Part shown: one piece after another, positions 26,232 to 36,103 of the stretch
Layout: the number at the start of each line of letters is the position of its first letter
How positions within the stretch are numbered: the stretch's first letter is position 1
Assembly (NCBI GenBank): GCA_022701275.1
Contig: CP031740.1
Span: forward strand, 3,545,001-3,609,000
Reading direction: 5' to 3'
From: Microcoleus vaginatus PCC 9802
GTDB lineage: Bacteria > Cyanobacteriota > Cyanobacteriia > Cyanobacteriales > Microcoleaceae
Length of the DNA stretch: 64,000 nucleotides
Notes under the pieces: model-generated
The model's database searches: none
What the model saw: the letters and a program-made list of their open reading frames with translations, nothing else
What the model was told of the DNA's origin: nothing
Program-made: the position numbers and the translations under genes

Positions 26232-26268
26232 ATCAAGCCTTGTCTTTTGGATAAAGACAAGGCTTGAT
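26232..26268. terminator. Isolated 16-bp perfect hairpin
   Basis: ATCAAGCCTTGTCTTT (26232-26247) and AAAGACAAGGCTTGAT (26253-26268), loop TGGAT. On the minus strand it is followed by TACTTTTTATATTTT, so it could terminate a leftward transcript arising in 26270-26600. No gene adjoins it. Confidence 0.5.
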
Positions 26269-26637
26269 ACTGATTTATAGGGTTGCCCCCTAGGTAGCGA
26301 ACTCAGATTTATGAAAAATGAACCAGTTTTTCGGATTTTTTAAGAGCTTTATATATGTCAAAGAGTCGAGGTTGTAGGCGTTCAGGGGGTGACAAGCAAC
26401 TGAAAAGCTTTGCAATTAAAGGGTTTAAGCCGATCGCCCTCAAAAAGAATTAGGCGGCCGCGATCGCCTTTTTCGGGTTTCGACAAGGTGGAATCAGGAT
26501 CGGGGGCGATCGCTACCATCCCAATTGTCAATAACCTGTCATGATAGTTCTTAGAGATTTCTCCACCGACTTACTACGGTGCATAACTCAAAATTAGGGT
26601 GCAAAACTGGCAAAACCTTAGCCGATGGGATGTGTAT

Positions 26638-27837
26638 ATGACTTTTGAAGAAGCCCTAGAATTTATCGAATCAGCCTTAGAGTCCAAAACCAGTAAACCG
26701 TTAAATTTTCTTGAGCAGGAAATCTTAAAAGCAGCTTGGGAAAACGCAACTTATAGTGCTGTTGCTGACAGCTTGTACCTCAGCGTAGGACATATCAAAG
26801 ATTCATCTTCCCTCTTGTGGCAGCGCATTTCAGACTTAATGGGGGAAAAAGTTACTAAAAATAACTTCCGCTCTCTCCTAGAGAAGCAAAGCACCACAAG
26901 TGCGATCGCCGAGGCCAAAGGCGAAGGCGAACTTATGACGATGGCTTCGGTAGGAGAAAGTGACATCAATGAATTAGGAACTTGCAAAGGCAACATTTTA
27001 ATTGTTGATGACCTCCCAGAAAATCTGCGTTTTCTAACAGAAATTCTCGCTAAGGAGGGGTACAAAGTTCGCGGCGTCACCAATGGTTTGATGGCCTTGA
27101 GGACGGTTCGCCATTATCCCCCCGATGCTATATTGCTGGATATTAAAATGCCCGACATGGACGGCTATCAAGTCTGCGAAGCCCTTAAATCGGATGAAAA
27201 AACCTCAGAAATTCCGATTATTTTCTTAAGCGCACTTGACCAAGTTTTTGATAAAGTCAAAGCTTTTAAGGTAGGGGGAGTTGACTACATCTCTAAACCT
27301 TTTCAGCCGGAAGAAGTGCTAGTTCGCCTGGAAACTCAGGTCACTATCCAACACCAAAAACGCCAGCTTAAAGAAGCAATCGAGCGACACCAGCAAACCG
27401 CAGAAATTGCCTACCAATCTCGCAGCCTGCTGGCAAATTTGCTCAACTCATCTCTGGATGGAATAGCCGCAGTACAGGCGGTGAGGGGAGATATCGCTGG
27501 AGAAATTGAAGATTTTCGCTGCTTGGTAGTTAACCCTGTCTTTGCCAGACTCTTAGGGAAAAAACGAACAGATCTCGCGGGCGAACCCGTGCTGAAAAAA
27601 CTGCTTAATCACTTGAGTCCCGGATTGTTTGATTTATTAGTAGAGGTTGTTGAGACTGGAGAATCGCTTAAAGGAGAGGTTCATCTAGAAAGTGATTACC
27701 TTGGCAAATGCTATTATTTCACTGCTGTTAAATTGGGAGACGGTTGCTCAATTACCATCCGCGACCTTACAGACTTAAAACAGTCGGCATTAAAGTCAAT
27801 GATTGAACAGAACCAACCGCGTACTAGCATCAAATAG
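26638..27837 (+). CDS. VMAP-type HTH - receiver - PAS-like protein
   Basis: 399 residues from ATG at 26638. A GTG 13 codons upstream is possible, but the domain begins at MTFEEALEFIESALE, aligning with the start of the STAND NTPase at 11440. N-terminal HTH-like module (about 1-80: EQEILKAAWENATYSAVADS, GHIKDSSSLLWQRISDLMGE); receiver domain (about 118-235: ILIVDDLPENLRFL, ILLDIKMPDMDGYQV with the phospho-Asp, FLSALDQ, YISKPFQPEE); coiled coil; then a PAS-like segment (about 255-385) with no kinase or GGDEF output. It looks like a response regulator whose output is the HTH module placed in front of the receiver, or an adaptor. No cognate kinase adjoins, though the multi-kinase at 28192 is convergent. 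Unusual architecture. Confidence 0.78.
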   Translation: MTFEEALEFIESALESKTSKPLNFLEQEILKAAWENATYSAVADSLYLSVGHIKDSSSLLWQRISDLMGEKVTKNNFRSLLEKQSTTSAIAEAKGEGELMTMASVGESDINELGTCKGNILIVDDLPENLRFLTEILAKEGYKVRGVTNGLMALRTVRHYPPDAILLDIKMPDMDGYQVCEALKSDEKTSEIPIIFLSALDQVFDKVKAFKVGGVDYISKPFQPEEVLVRLETQVTIQHQKRQLKEAIERHQQTAEIAYQSRSLLANLLNSSLDGIAAVQAVRGDIAGEIEDFRCLVVNPVFARLLGKKRTDLAGEPVLKKLLNHLSPGLFDLLVEVVETGESLKGEVHLESDYLGKCYYFTAVKLGDGCSITIRDLTDLKQSALKSMIEQNQPRTSIK

Positions 27838-28191
27838 CATAAACGGGACTTACGCAATCCGATCCAGAAACCGGGTTTATGAAGTGCATTAGGGACACGG
27901 CACCATGCCCACTCGTGTCAACTTAACATACAACCAATAGTCCGGCAGGGAATGAATTCCCTGCCTCAAAGTGAAAGTCCTCTGAAGAGGACTGAGAAGA
28001 AAAATTTTAAACTCATTAGTCCTCTTCAGAGGACTTTAGCTATTAGACAGGGAATTCATTCCCTGGCGGACTGGCGGGCCCACTAGCGGACTTGGCGGAC
28101 TGACAGCTTAAGTTGTCACCAATGCCCTGGGCCGTTTCCCTACGGGGAGCGATCCTAGGTGTACTTCATAAACCTGCAATCTGCTGTATCA
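27838..28191. other. Intergenic region between convergent genes, almost filled by nested inverted repeats
   Basis: 354 bases. About 300 of them (27874-28174) are the palindromic element listed separately. No coding frame is supported. Confidence 0.7.
27874..28174. repeat. Nested palindromic element (possible MITE and bidirectional terminator)
   Basis: Outer arms GGTTTATGAAGT (27874-27885) and ACTTCATAAACC (28163-28174) are perfect complements. Inside, CAGGGAATGAATTCCCTG (27946-27963) is the exact complement of 28048-28065, and AGTCCTCTGAAGAGGACT (27976-27993) that of 28018-28035. Each of these four is also close to self-palindromic. GTCCG/CGGAC extend the inner pair to 27940-28071. Confidence 0.85.
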
Positions 28192-31100
28192 TCATTCACC
28201 AATCAAGGGTTCAGTTAAATCGAGAATCTTCTCAAACTGAAACTTATTCACCCAATTTCTGAGAGTTTGAAGCTCGAAAGCGTGAGATTCAGGAATCTCC
28301 TCTAGGAGTTGAAAAACTAATTCCGAATCCGCGTCAATAGCTGCTTCATATAATTTTACTCTCCATTTTTTTGACATCGCTGCTAATAAATCAGTGAAAT
28401 TTAACGGTTCTCCAGTCACATTAGAAGGGGAAGACGGTAGCTCTTGCTCCTGATAAATATAACCGACTCCCAAATGTTTAGCCATGATGTCAAAGATGGC
28501 TTCTGTGTGGAACGGTTTTCGCACAAAATCATCACAACCAGCCGATAAAATAACTGCCTTTTCTTCTTCCCACACGCTAGCAGTAATAGCAATAACAGCA
28601 GTAGCTTGACCTTTAAGGGTGCCTTTAATGCGTTTCGTGGCTTCATACCCATCCATAACGGGCATTCTCATGTCCATCCAGATGAGATGGGGTGAGTAGG
28701 AATCCCAAATTTCAAGCGCTTCAATACCGTTACTCGCTTCTTCCACTTCAAAACCAACAGGTTTGAGGAGTTTAACTAACAGTTGCCGATTGTAATCTCG
28801 ATCGTCCACTACTAGGATGCGATATTGGGGTTGGTTAGGCGCTAGGGCAACGACGCGACGACTGTGGGGTTGATTTTGAATGGCGCTGGCATCAGCGATG
28901 CCCACAGGAATGTCAAATTTAAATGTTGTGCCCGTTGTGTCTTCTAAAAATTCCTTGAGAGGCATTCCAGGGGTGAAAGCTTTACCGTGACTAATGACTG
29001 TTATTTCACCTCCCATCAAGCGGACAAATTGACGGCTAATGGTCAGTCCTAATCCGGTTCCTTGCTGCACTTTTTGACCGGATGCTGTTTGCACGAAGGG
29101 TTTGAATAGATTCTCCAGTTCCTCTGCCGCAATGCCAACTCCCGTATCTTTTACTTCAAAGGTAATGGTTGTTGATTGTGGGTTGTTGGTTGTTTTTGTT
29201 CCCGCTTCACTTTGGGCTTTTACCTGTTTATTTTTTACCTCTAAAGACACACTTCCCGAAGAGGTAAACTTAACAGCATTACTGATAAAATTAATCAGCA
29301 CTTGCCGCAACTTAACTTCATCAGCGCAGATATATTTAGGAACATCGGCAGCACATTCAAAGCGTAAGTGTAAGCTTTGATCGTTGGCTTTCAACGCAAA
29401 GATATCCTCGATTTCAGCTAAAAAGTGATGAAGGTTCAAATTATTTTCAGATAGCGTCATGCCTCCAGCTTCAACTTTGGAAAGGTCAAGCACCTGATTA
29501 ATTAGAGATAATAAATGCTCTCCACTGCGCTGAATGATGTTGAGGTTCTCTTTTTGTTCAGTTAACAGATTTGTATCCTGATTCATCAGTTGAGAAAAAC
29601 CGAGAATGGCATTCAGGGGAGTTCGCAATTCGTGGCTCATGTTGGCAAGGAAAGTGCTTTTGGCGAGGTTGGCGGCAACGGCTGCTTCTTTAGCTCGTTC
29701 GAGTTCTGCTTCAACTTTTTTGCGCGCGCTGATATCTCGTCCTACGGCCTGTAATTCAACAATGCAACCGGAATCATCAAATATCCCTCGGTTAACCCAC
29801 TGCGTCCAACGCACTTGGGAACTAACAATCACCCGATTTTCAATTGTGACAACGGGATTTTCTTTGCTAATGGAATTGACGAGTCTGGTTACATATTCGC
29901 GGTCTTCCTCAAACACGACAGGTTCGTAGTGATGCCCGATGAGTTGTTCCCTTGTCAGTCCAAAAAATCGACAGAAGCCTTCATTGACAAAGGTAACGGT
30001 ACCATCTGGCAGATACCGGGCAATCAGTTCTGTCTGGTCTTCCAGAATACCAAGGTAGCGTGCCTCGCTCTGCTGCAGAGCCTCTTCTGTTTTTTGGCGC
30101 TCGCGAATTTCCTGTTCTAAGCGGACATTTTCGATGAGCGTAATCTGTGCCTGCTTGCGTTCGCTAATATCTTGAAAAGCTGCGATCGCATATTCTACAT
30201 TACCCGTGTCATCAAAAATTGGCGTGCTGGTTACTTCTAAGGGAACGATTCGCTCACTGTAGTGCAGTTCCAAATCATCCGCCCATGTTTTTTCACCGCC
30301 AAGCGATCGCACCAAGGGTAGCTGTTCCACTGGATACATCTCCCCTGTGCCTGCCCGATAAATGTGATAGGTTTTTGAGAGTTGCTCGATTTCGGCTTTG
30401 GGTAAATCTTGAATATTCAGTAACTGCTGTGAAACTGGATTGGCGTAAACCAGTTGTCCTTTGGCGTCGTGAACGGATATGCCAAAAGGAATGGCATTAA
30501 GGAATTTATTCAGGCGATTTTGCGTCGATTGTACTTGGGTGTAGAGTCTGGCGTTGGTAAGGGCGATCGCCGCTTGTGTTGAGAGCAATTGAATCAGTTC
30601 CAGGCGATCGGGTGTAAAAACCCCATCTGCTAAATTATTTTCCAAGTAAACAATGCCAATTAATTGCCCTTGATTGAGTAGAGGGGCGCAAAGGATAGAC
30701 TTGGGCTGCTGTGTTTTGATATAAGCATCTTGGGTAAATCGGCCTTCACGGGCAACATTGGTTTCAATCAGTCCTTGTTTAGTCCTCTCAACATAGTGAA
30801 TAATCGACAAAGGAAGACAGGTTTCTATAGGAGTAGATTGCAATACCATCACTTGATTTGAGTTAGCCTCACCTGACGCTTCGACTCTTAGTTGTCCTTG
30901 AGACTCTAAAATTAGATAGCCAGTTTGTGCACCACAGCTTTCCAGCAGAATTCTCATCAAAGTCGTGAGGAGTTTATCCAACTCAATTTCACTGGCAATT
31001 GCCCCAGATGCTTTCATCAAGGCTGCCAAATCCAGGAGTTCGCCTGAAGTGCTGTTAGATGTATCAGACAGGTTGCGGCGCGATTGAGCCGAGAAATCGG

Positions 31101-34100
31101 CTGTGGTAAAACGCTTTAAAAGTTCTGGGTACTGCCGTTTCAAATCAGTCAATTTAGCTGTTGCACCCCAACGTAAATAGCAGTAGTAAGCATTTGTCAT
31201 ATAGGCTTGAGCCACTTGCTCTTTTTCCCAAGTGATGTAGAATTTGGCAGCCAGTTCATTAGCCAAAGCCTCTTCGTTGATGTAGTCATGTTCTTTGGCT
31301 AAGGCAATGGCGCGATCGTAATAGTCGATCGCCCTAGCCTTTTCACCCAAAACTCGATATCGCTCTGCCTCCACTAGATAGAATTTATGGAGGTGAGTCA
31401 TCGGAGCAAACTGCGCCCATTTTTTGATCTTTTTCTGGTTGGCTTTCACCTTCTGGAGGATGAATTTTTTTTCGGATTTGGGTGCGTCAGAATAGATAGC
31501 CAGATAAAGTAAAGAATTGTAGAAATGGTAGAGAGGAATAGTACCTACAGCGCTATCGCTATATTTTTCGGCTGATTTAGCATTTTCTATAGCTTGCTGA
31601 TAGTCTTGAAAAATATAGCAGAGAACTAACTTAAAAAAATAGAGGGAACGACAAAGATTTTGAGCATTCGCCTCTATATGCAGAGGCAACATTTTTGTTT
31701 CGTCATAGCTTTCACCGATTAAACGGCATTTATCTTCAGCCCGGCCCATCAAGTTCAATACAACCTGTCGAGTCAGTTGGTTGTAGTAATAGGATGTTTC
31801 TTGCTTCAGTTGGCTGAGGGTATTACTGTACATTGCCATCTCTGCCTCTACTGTTGCCAATTCCTTCCCCAATACATAGGAATGGTAGGAGTATACGCAA
31901 ACTGCATAAGCTGCATATTCTAAGTCTCCAGTTTCTAGAGCGATCGAGTAAGCATTTTGCAAAGGGTTTAAAGTTTCCCTAAGATGCTCTTTCCAATGGT
32001 TGACAAAGTAATTAACAATAAATATGGTTCGGGCTTGGAGTTCTTTAGTATTAAACTTATCGAGTAACAAGATAGCAAGTTTCCCAAATTGATAACCCGT
32101 ATCAATGTCTCCTACGGTTTCCCCAGACAGAATTAGTCCGTAAGTAGCATAGGCACAAGAAGACACAGAAGTATTCCCATATTTGATTGATAAGTAGACC
32201 TGTTTAAACGCAATTAACGGTAGCAATTCAGGTCGGGCAAAATGGGCAGCAGAAAGTACACTTGATAGGATACGCATTGCTGCCAGTTTATCAGGATTAG
32301 TCATCGCTGGTAAGTCGATTAAGTCCTCAACTCGCTTCCCTACTAAACTTAACTTTGTCTTCACCAGTTCAAGGAAAATATTTAAGTGAGTGGGTTTTTT
32401 GGGAAAGCGAATCCCCAACAGCTTTAATACTGAAAGTGCCGTATCTATAGCTTCTAGAGGTTTGTTTTGTGCTGTATAGGCTTGAATTTTGACTTCATAG
32501 ACTTTCACTTTGTCCAGCAATGAAGTAGCTTGTTGAAGCACAAGCTCAGCCAATTTTTCCATTTCCTCAACGTTGCCACTCAAGATAGCAGCTTCTACTG
32601 TTTCCACATAAAGTGCCAAAGTTAGGTCGTACTGACGAAGCCAACTATCTGCACTCAGGCAATTTATACCAATGCTTAAGTAATTCCAGGCCGGTTTCCA
32701 AGCCGCTGATGCCTTCGCTTTTTTGCCAGCAATCAGATTTAATTGAGCAAGTTTATCTTTTTCTAACTGAACGTCAATTGCTTCAATACCGAAGTTGAGC
32801 TGATTGACAATATCAAAAATCTTTTGTTGGAGTACCTGTGGTGGTGTATTTTGTAACAACAGTTGCCCGACTTTCCAGTGAGCCGCTTGCTTGTCGTCTG
32901 GGGGAATTAGGGAATAGGCGGCTTGCTGGATGCGGTCATGAGCAAATTTATAAGTAATTTTGAAGTCCTTCGAGTCTCGGTCTGTTTGAATAAATTTGTA
33001 CTCATCCCCGACCGGTAATATCAATCCCGCTTGAATGGCATCCCATAATTCATTGGCCGTTTCTTTTGGAGAAGTTTCATTGAGGGTTGAAAGCGTTGTC
33101 AAATCAAATTTGTTGCCCATACAAGCGGCTAACCGTAAAACTTTTTGTGTGGGTTCTGATAAAAGTTGAATTTTCGCGGACATGAATTCAACAACATTAT
33201 CCGTAATGTTCCTAGTTATAATTTGTTCTAAATTCCAAGACCAAGCCCCAGCATTAGTATCAAATTTCAGGAATTGCTCTGTATAAAGTGACTTGAGAAA
33301 CTCCTTGACAAAAAAGGGATTTCCCTGTGTTTTGTCCCAAACCAACTCGGCTAATCTTTGGGTATGGATGCACTCAGTCTTCAGCGTATCTGCAATGAAT
33401 TCATTAACCTGGTTTAAATTTAGGGGTGAAAGGGAGAGATGGTTAACCACTACCCCCTGCTTGCTTATCTCAGATAAAGTCAGCATGGCAGGATGACTTG
33501 CACTCACTTCGTTATCTCGATAAGCTCCAATTAAAAACAGATATTGAGTATTAGCATGGGTCATTATCAACTGGAGTAATTGCAGGGTAGCGCTGTCTGT
33601 CCACTGAAGGTCGTCTAGAAATAGGACGAGGGGATGTTCTTTTTGGCAAAAAACCTGAATAAATTTTTGAAAAGCTAAATTAAACCGATTTCGTGCTTCT
33701 GTTGCAGGTAATTCGGGGACGGGATTCTGTTTGCCAATAATCAGTTCAACTTCGGGAATGACATCAATAATAATTTGTCCGTTGATTCCTAATGCCCGTC
33801 GAATCTTCTCTTGCCACTGTTGTAATTGCGCTTGAGTTTCGGTGAGTAATTGTCGTACCAATTCTTGGAAGGCAGCGACTAAAGCTTGATAGGGAATATC
33901 GCGTTGCAACTGGTCAAATTTACCTGCAATAAAGTAGCCGTTTTTTTGAGTGATGAGCTTATACAATTCCTGAACTAAAGCTGATTTCCCAATACCAGAG
34001 TATCCAGAAATTAGCATTAGTTCAGTTTGTCTTTGTAGCGACCATTTTTGTGAATCAGTTGTAGTTTCGTTTCTCGCAACTACTTGTTTCTCTTTTCCCG

Positions 34101-35052
34101 AAGCTACGCGCTCAAATGCAGCCACTAAGGACTCAATTTCTGATTTTCTCCCGTACAGTTTTTGAGGGAGTTGCAATTGAGGAGAAATATCTTGGTATCC
34201 CAAGGAAAAAGCTTTAATTTTTTTGCCATTTCTAGATTGAGCGAAACATTGTTTTAAATCAGCGTTGATTCCCCAAGCACTTTGATATCTATTTTCCGCC
34301 GTTTTTGCCATTAATTTTCTGACAATTTCTGAGACTATCAAGGGAATTTCTGGATTGATTTCATGAGGTAGAGTCGGTTGTTTGGCAATATGGCAATGGA
34401 CTAACTCAAGTGCATCGACGGATTCAAAAGGCAACTGGTTGGTTAGCAGTTCATAGAAAGTAACGCCAAGAGAATAAAAGTCAGTGCGGTAGTCTATCGC
34501 TCGATTCATCCTGCCTGTTTGTTCGGGGGAAATATAAGCCAATGTCCCTTCTAGAAGATGAGGACTTTTGAGGGTGGTATTCTCTTGGGATAGGATGGTA
34601 GATAAGCCAAAGTCAATAATTTTTAATTGTCCGGTTTGAGGATTCAAGACAATATTAGAGGGATTGATATCTTTGTGAATGACCTTTTTTTGATGAACTT
34701 TGCCTAACGCCTCTGTGATTTGGATGGCTAGGTGGAGAAACTCTGGTAAAGCCAAGGGACGGCCATCCAGCAGGATTTTTAAGGACTCTCCTCCAAAATC
34801 CTCTAACAACATGACTTGTGTGTTCTGGTATTTTCGCAGTTCGTAGGCTTTAATCGTTTCCTCTAGGTTGAGACGGCGAGTGATTTCGTATTCCTGCTGA
34901 TAGCGGTAAAGTTCGGCTGGTGTGGGGTAATCCTCTTTGAGGAGTTTCAAAATCAAAGGTTGCTGATTTGATTTGAGGATGCCTCGGTATACGAGGGAAT
35001 TCGCACTTTCGTAGATTTGGTTGACTATTGTGATATCTGGCAGTGAAATCAT
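28192..35052 (-). CDS. Hybrid multi-kinase: Ser/Thr kinase - AAA ATPase - TPR-like - GAF - PAS - PAS - His kinase - receiver
   Basis: 2286 residues. Hanks-type kinase (about 1-265): catalytic loop HKDINPSNIVL (about 125), IDFGLSTIL, activation-loop end GTLAYISPEQTGRMNR. AAA_16-type ATPase: P-loop ISGYSGIGKSALVQE (about 347-361), Walker B LVLFLDDLQWTDS (about 480). A long helical-repeat region (about 700-1330) contains VEAERYRVLGEKARAIDYYD. GAF (about 1345-1505), two PAS domains (about 1510-1640, 1665-1785), HisKA with MSHELRTPLNAILGFSQLM (1805), HATPase (about 1920-2050: DTGVGI, GTGLGLTISRQ), receiver ILVVDDRDYN (2077) with LIWMDMRMPVMDGYEA, and a short helical tail. Same class as the cyanobacterial/myxobacterial multi-sensor kinases; unlike the copies at 47141 and 57826 it retains DFG and has a receiver. 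Signal and targets unknown. Confidence 0.92.
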   Translation of the reverse strand: MISLPDITIVNQIYESANSLVYRGILKSNQQPLILKLLKEDYPTPAELYRYQQEYEITRRLNLEETIKAYELRKYQNTQVMLLEDFGGESLKILLDGRPLALPEFLHLAIQITEALGKVHQKKVIHKDINPSNIVLNPQTGQLKIIDFGLSTILSQENTTLKSPHLLEGTLAYISPEQTGRMNRAIDYRTDFYSLGVTFYELLTNQLPFESVDALELVHCHIAKQPTLPHEINPEIPLIVSEIVRKLMAKTAENRYQSAWGINADLKQCFAQSRNGKKIKAFSLGYQDISPQLQLPQKLYGRKSEIESLVAAFERVASGKEKQVVARNETTTDSQKWSLQRQTELMLISGYSGIGKSALVQELYKLITQKNGYFIAGKFDQLQRDIPYQALVAAFQELVRQLLTETQAQLQQWQEKIRRALGINGQIIIDVIPEVELIIGKQNPVPELPATEARNRFNLAFQKFIQVFCQKEHPLVLFLDDLQWTDSATLQLLQLIMTHANTQYLFLIGAYRDNEVSASHPAMLTLSEISKQGVVVNHLSLSPLNLNQVNEFIADTLKTECIHTQRLAELVWDKTQGNPFFVKEFLKSLYTEQFLKFDTNAGAWSWNLEQIITRNITDNVVEFMSAKIQLLSEPTQKVLRLAACMGNKFDLTTLSTLNETSPKETANELWDAIQAGLILPVGDEYKFIQTDRDSKDFKITYKFAHDRIQQAAYSLIPPDDKQAAHWKVGQLLLQNTPPQVLQQKIFDIVNQLNFGIEAIDVQLEKDKLAQLNLIAGKKAKASAAWKPAWNYLSIGINCLSADSWLRQYDLTLALYVETVEAAILSGNVEEMEKLAELVLQQATSLLDKVKVYEVKIQAYTAQNKPLEAIDTALSVLKLLGIRFPKKPTHLNIFLELVKTKLSLVGKRVEDLIDLPAMTNPDKLAAMRILSSVLSAAHFARPELLPLIAFKQVYLSIKYGNTSVSSCAYATYGLILSGETVGDIDTGYQFGKLAILLLDKFNTKELQARTIFIVNYFVNHWKEHLRETLNPLQNAYSIALETGDLEYAAYAVCVYSYHSYVLGKELATVEAEMAMYSNTLSQLKQETSYYYNQLTRQVVLNLMGRAEDKCRLIGESYDETKMLPLHIEANAQNLCRSLYFFKLVLCYIFQDYQQAIENAKSAEKYSDSAVGTIPLYHFYNSLLYLAIYSDAPKSEKKFILQKVKANQKKIKKWAQFAPMTHLHKFYLVEAERYRVLGEKARAIDYYDRAIALAKEHDYINEEALANELAAKFYITWEKEQVAQAYMTNAYYCYLRWGATAKLTDLKRQYPELLKRFTTADFSAQSRRNLSDTSNSTSGELLDLAALMKASGAIASEIELDKLLTTLMRILLESCGAQTGYLILESQGQLRVEASGEANSNQVMVLQSTPIETCLPLSIIHYVERTKQGLIETNVAREGRFTQDAYIKTQQPKSILCAPLLNQGQLIGIVYLENNLADGVFTPDRLELIQLLSTQAAIALTNARLYTQVQSTQNRLNKFLNAIPFGISVHDAKGQLVYANPVSQQLLNIQDLPKAEIEQLSKTYHIYRAGTGEMYPVEQLPLVRSLGGEKTWADDLELHYSERIVPLEVTSTPIFDDTGNVEYAIAAFQDISERKQAQITLIENVRLEQEIRERQKTEEALQQSEARYLGILEDQTELIARYLPDGTVTFVNEGFCRFFGLTREQLIGHHYEPVVFEEDREYVTRLVNSISKENPVVTIENRVIVSSQVRWTQWVNRGIFDDSGCIVELQAVGRDISARKKVEAELERAKEAAVAANLAKSTFLANMSHELRTPLNAILGFSQLMNQDTNLLTEQKENLNIIQRSGEHLLSLINQVLDLSKVEAGGMTLSENNLNLHHFLAEIEDIFALKANDQSLHLRFECAADVPKYICADEVKLRQVLINFISNAVKFTSSGSVSLEVKNKQVKAQSEAGTKTTNNPQSTTITFEVKDTGVGIAAEELENLFKPFVQTASGQKVQQGTGLGLTISRQFVRLMGGEITVISHGKAFTPGMPLKEFLEDTTGTTFKFDIPVGIADASAIQNQPHSRRVVALAPNQPQYRILVVDDRDYNRQLLVKLLKPVGFEVEEASNGIEALEIWDSYSPHLIWMDMRMPVMDGYEATKRIKGTLKGQATAVIAITASVWEEEKAVILSAGCDDFVRKPFHTEAIFDIMAKHLGVGYIYQEQELPSSPSNVTGEPLNFTDLLAAMSKKWRVKLYEAAIDADSELVFQLLEEIPESHAFELQTLRNWVNKFQFEKILDLTEPLIGE

Positions 35053-35395
35053 GTTAGGAATTATTGCTGCCTAAAAAAGTTGAGTATACAAATAAATATA
35101 ACATGGCGAGGAGCGGGTGAGAGCAGCAGTAAAATCGCGGCGAATATAAATCCTTGCGTGACCCCCCCTACAACTCCCGATCTTTTATTATTGCTTTTTT
35201 GCTCTGGACTTACTTACGCTATATTTAGCGTACAAGTGTACTGGCACTTGAAGCCTCTAGCTACTGTGCGATCGCCCAAACTGAAAAATCTCGGAACGGA
35301 CAATAATTAATGATAAAATAGCTTAAGGATTCAGATCCCCAGTTGTGGTAATCTGACAACAATCCACTTTCATTCTCGATCGAGTGCGTGCAGCT
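35053..35395. other. Divergent intergenic region
   Basis: 343 bases between the multi-kinase and deacetylase starts. AT-rich stretches could hold -10 elements (for example GATAAAAT near 35312), but no full promoter is clear. A 76-codon plus-strand frame here lacks a ribosome site and family resemblance. Confidence 0.5.
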
Positions 35396-36103
35396 ATGCG
35401 AATCGGTAAAAATCTACAAAAGTTTCTGCTTTTCACAATAGCCTTCTTTTTCGCAGTATCGCTGTTGATTAAAATTACTAAATTTCACAATTATTTTGGA
35501 ATCAACCGTGCCGATACCGAAGTAAAAGTTGTTGCCCTCACCTACGATGACGGGCCCTATCCTCCCTATACAAATCAGCTTTTAGATATCTTAGACCGCT
35601 ATAAAGTTAAAGCAACTTTTTTTGAAATCGGCCGCAATATTGAGAAACATCCAGAAATCGTGAAAATGATTGTCGCGAGGGGAGATGAGTTGGCAAACCA
35701 TTCCTACTCTCACAAAGATATGATGTTTAAACCCCGGGAAGTTTTGCTGTCTGAGATTGAAAAAACAGACAAACTTTTGCAGGAAGTTGGGGTTAAGCAA
35801 GACAGTATTAGTTTTCGGCCGCCTTGGGGTAGGCGATTTGTGGTTTTGTCTTATTTGCTATCCCAAATGCACAAACAACTGATTATGTGGGATGTGGATT
35901 CCCAAGATTATGAAAAAACACTCACGGCGGAAGATATCGCAACTCGGGTGATTAAAAATGTGCGATCGGGTTCGATTGTGGTGATGCACGACGGCGGGGG
36001 CGATCGCTCGAAAACCGTAGCAGCAACTGAGATGATTGTTAAGGATTTGCAGTCGAAAGGTTACGAGTTTAAAACTGTTTCTGAGTTGTTGAAATCGCAG
36101 TAG
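35396..36103 (+). CDS. Membrane-anchored polysaccharide deacetylase (NodB domain)
   Basis: 235 residues from ATG at 35396 (a GTG four codons upstream is possible). A hydrophobic anchor at about 8-28 (FLLFTIAFFFAVSLLIKI) places the enzyme outside the membrane. All five NodB motifs are visible: TYDDGP (about 51), HSYSH (about 101-105, metal His), RPPWG (about 140), MWDVDSQDY (about 165) and VVMHDGGG. A carbohydrate esterase family 4 enzyme that removes acetyl groups from peptidoglycan or an exopolysaccharide; the polymer is not identifiable. The stop codon lies inside the arm of the dispersed repeat at 36100. Confidence 0.9.
   Translation: MRIGKNLQKFLLFTIAFFFAVSLLIKITKFHNYFGINRADTEVKVVALTYDDGPYPPYTNQLLDILDRYKVKATFFEIGRNIEKHPEIVKMIVARGDELANHSYSHKDMMFKPREVLLSEIEKTDKLLQEVGVKQDSISFRPPWGRRFVVLSYLLSQMHKQLIMWDVDSQDYEKTLTAEDIATRVIKNVRSGSIVVMHDGGGDRSKTVAATEMIVKDLQSKGYEFKTVSELLKSQ

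Larger units (their letters stand above)
25550..26637. other. 1.1 kb non-coding divergent region
   Basis: No credible coding frame. It contains a duplicated block (about 25757-25948 and 25972-26100), AGTCGG iterons, a 16-bp hairpin (26232-26268) and two HIP1 sites (about 26460 and 26507). It should hold divergent promoters for the anti-sigma kinase (left) and the HTH-REC protein (right). A small RNA is possible. Confidence 0.6.

Noticed and set aside
35080..35310. Plus-strand 76-codon frame between multi-kinase and deacetylase
   Set aside because: No ribosome site, no family motif, and mixed composition typical of a spacer.
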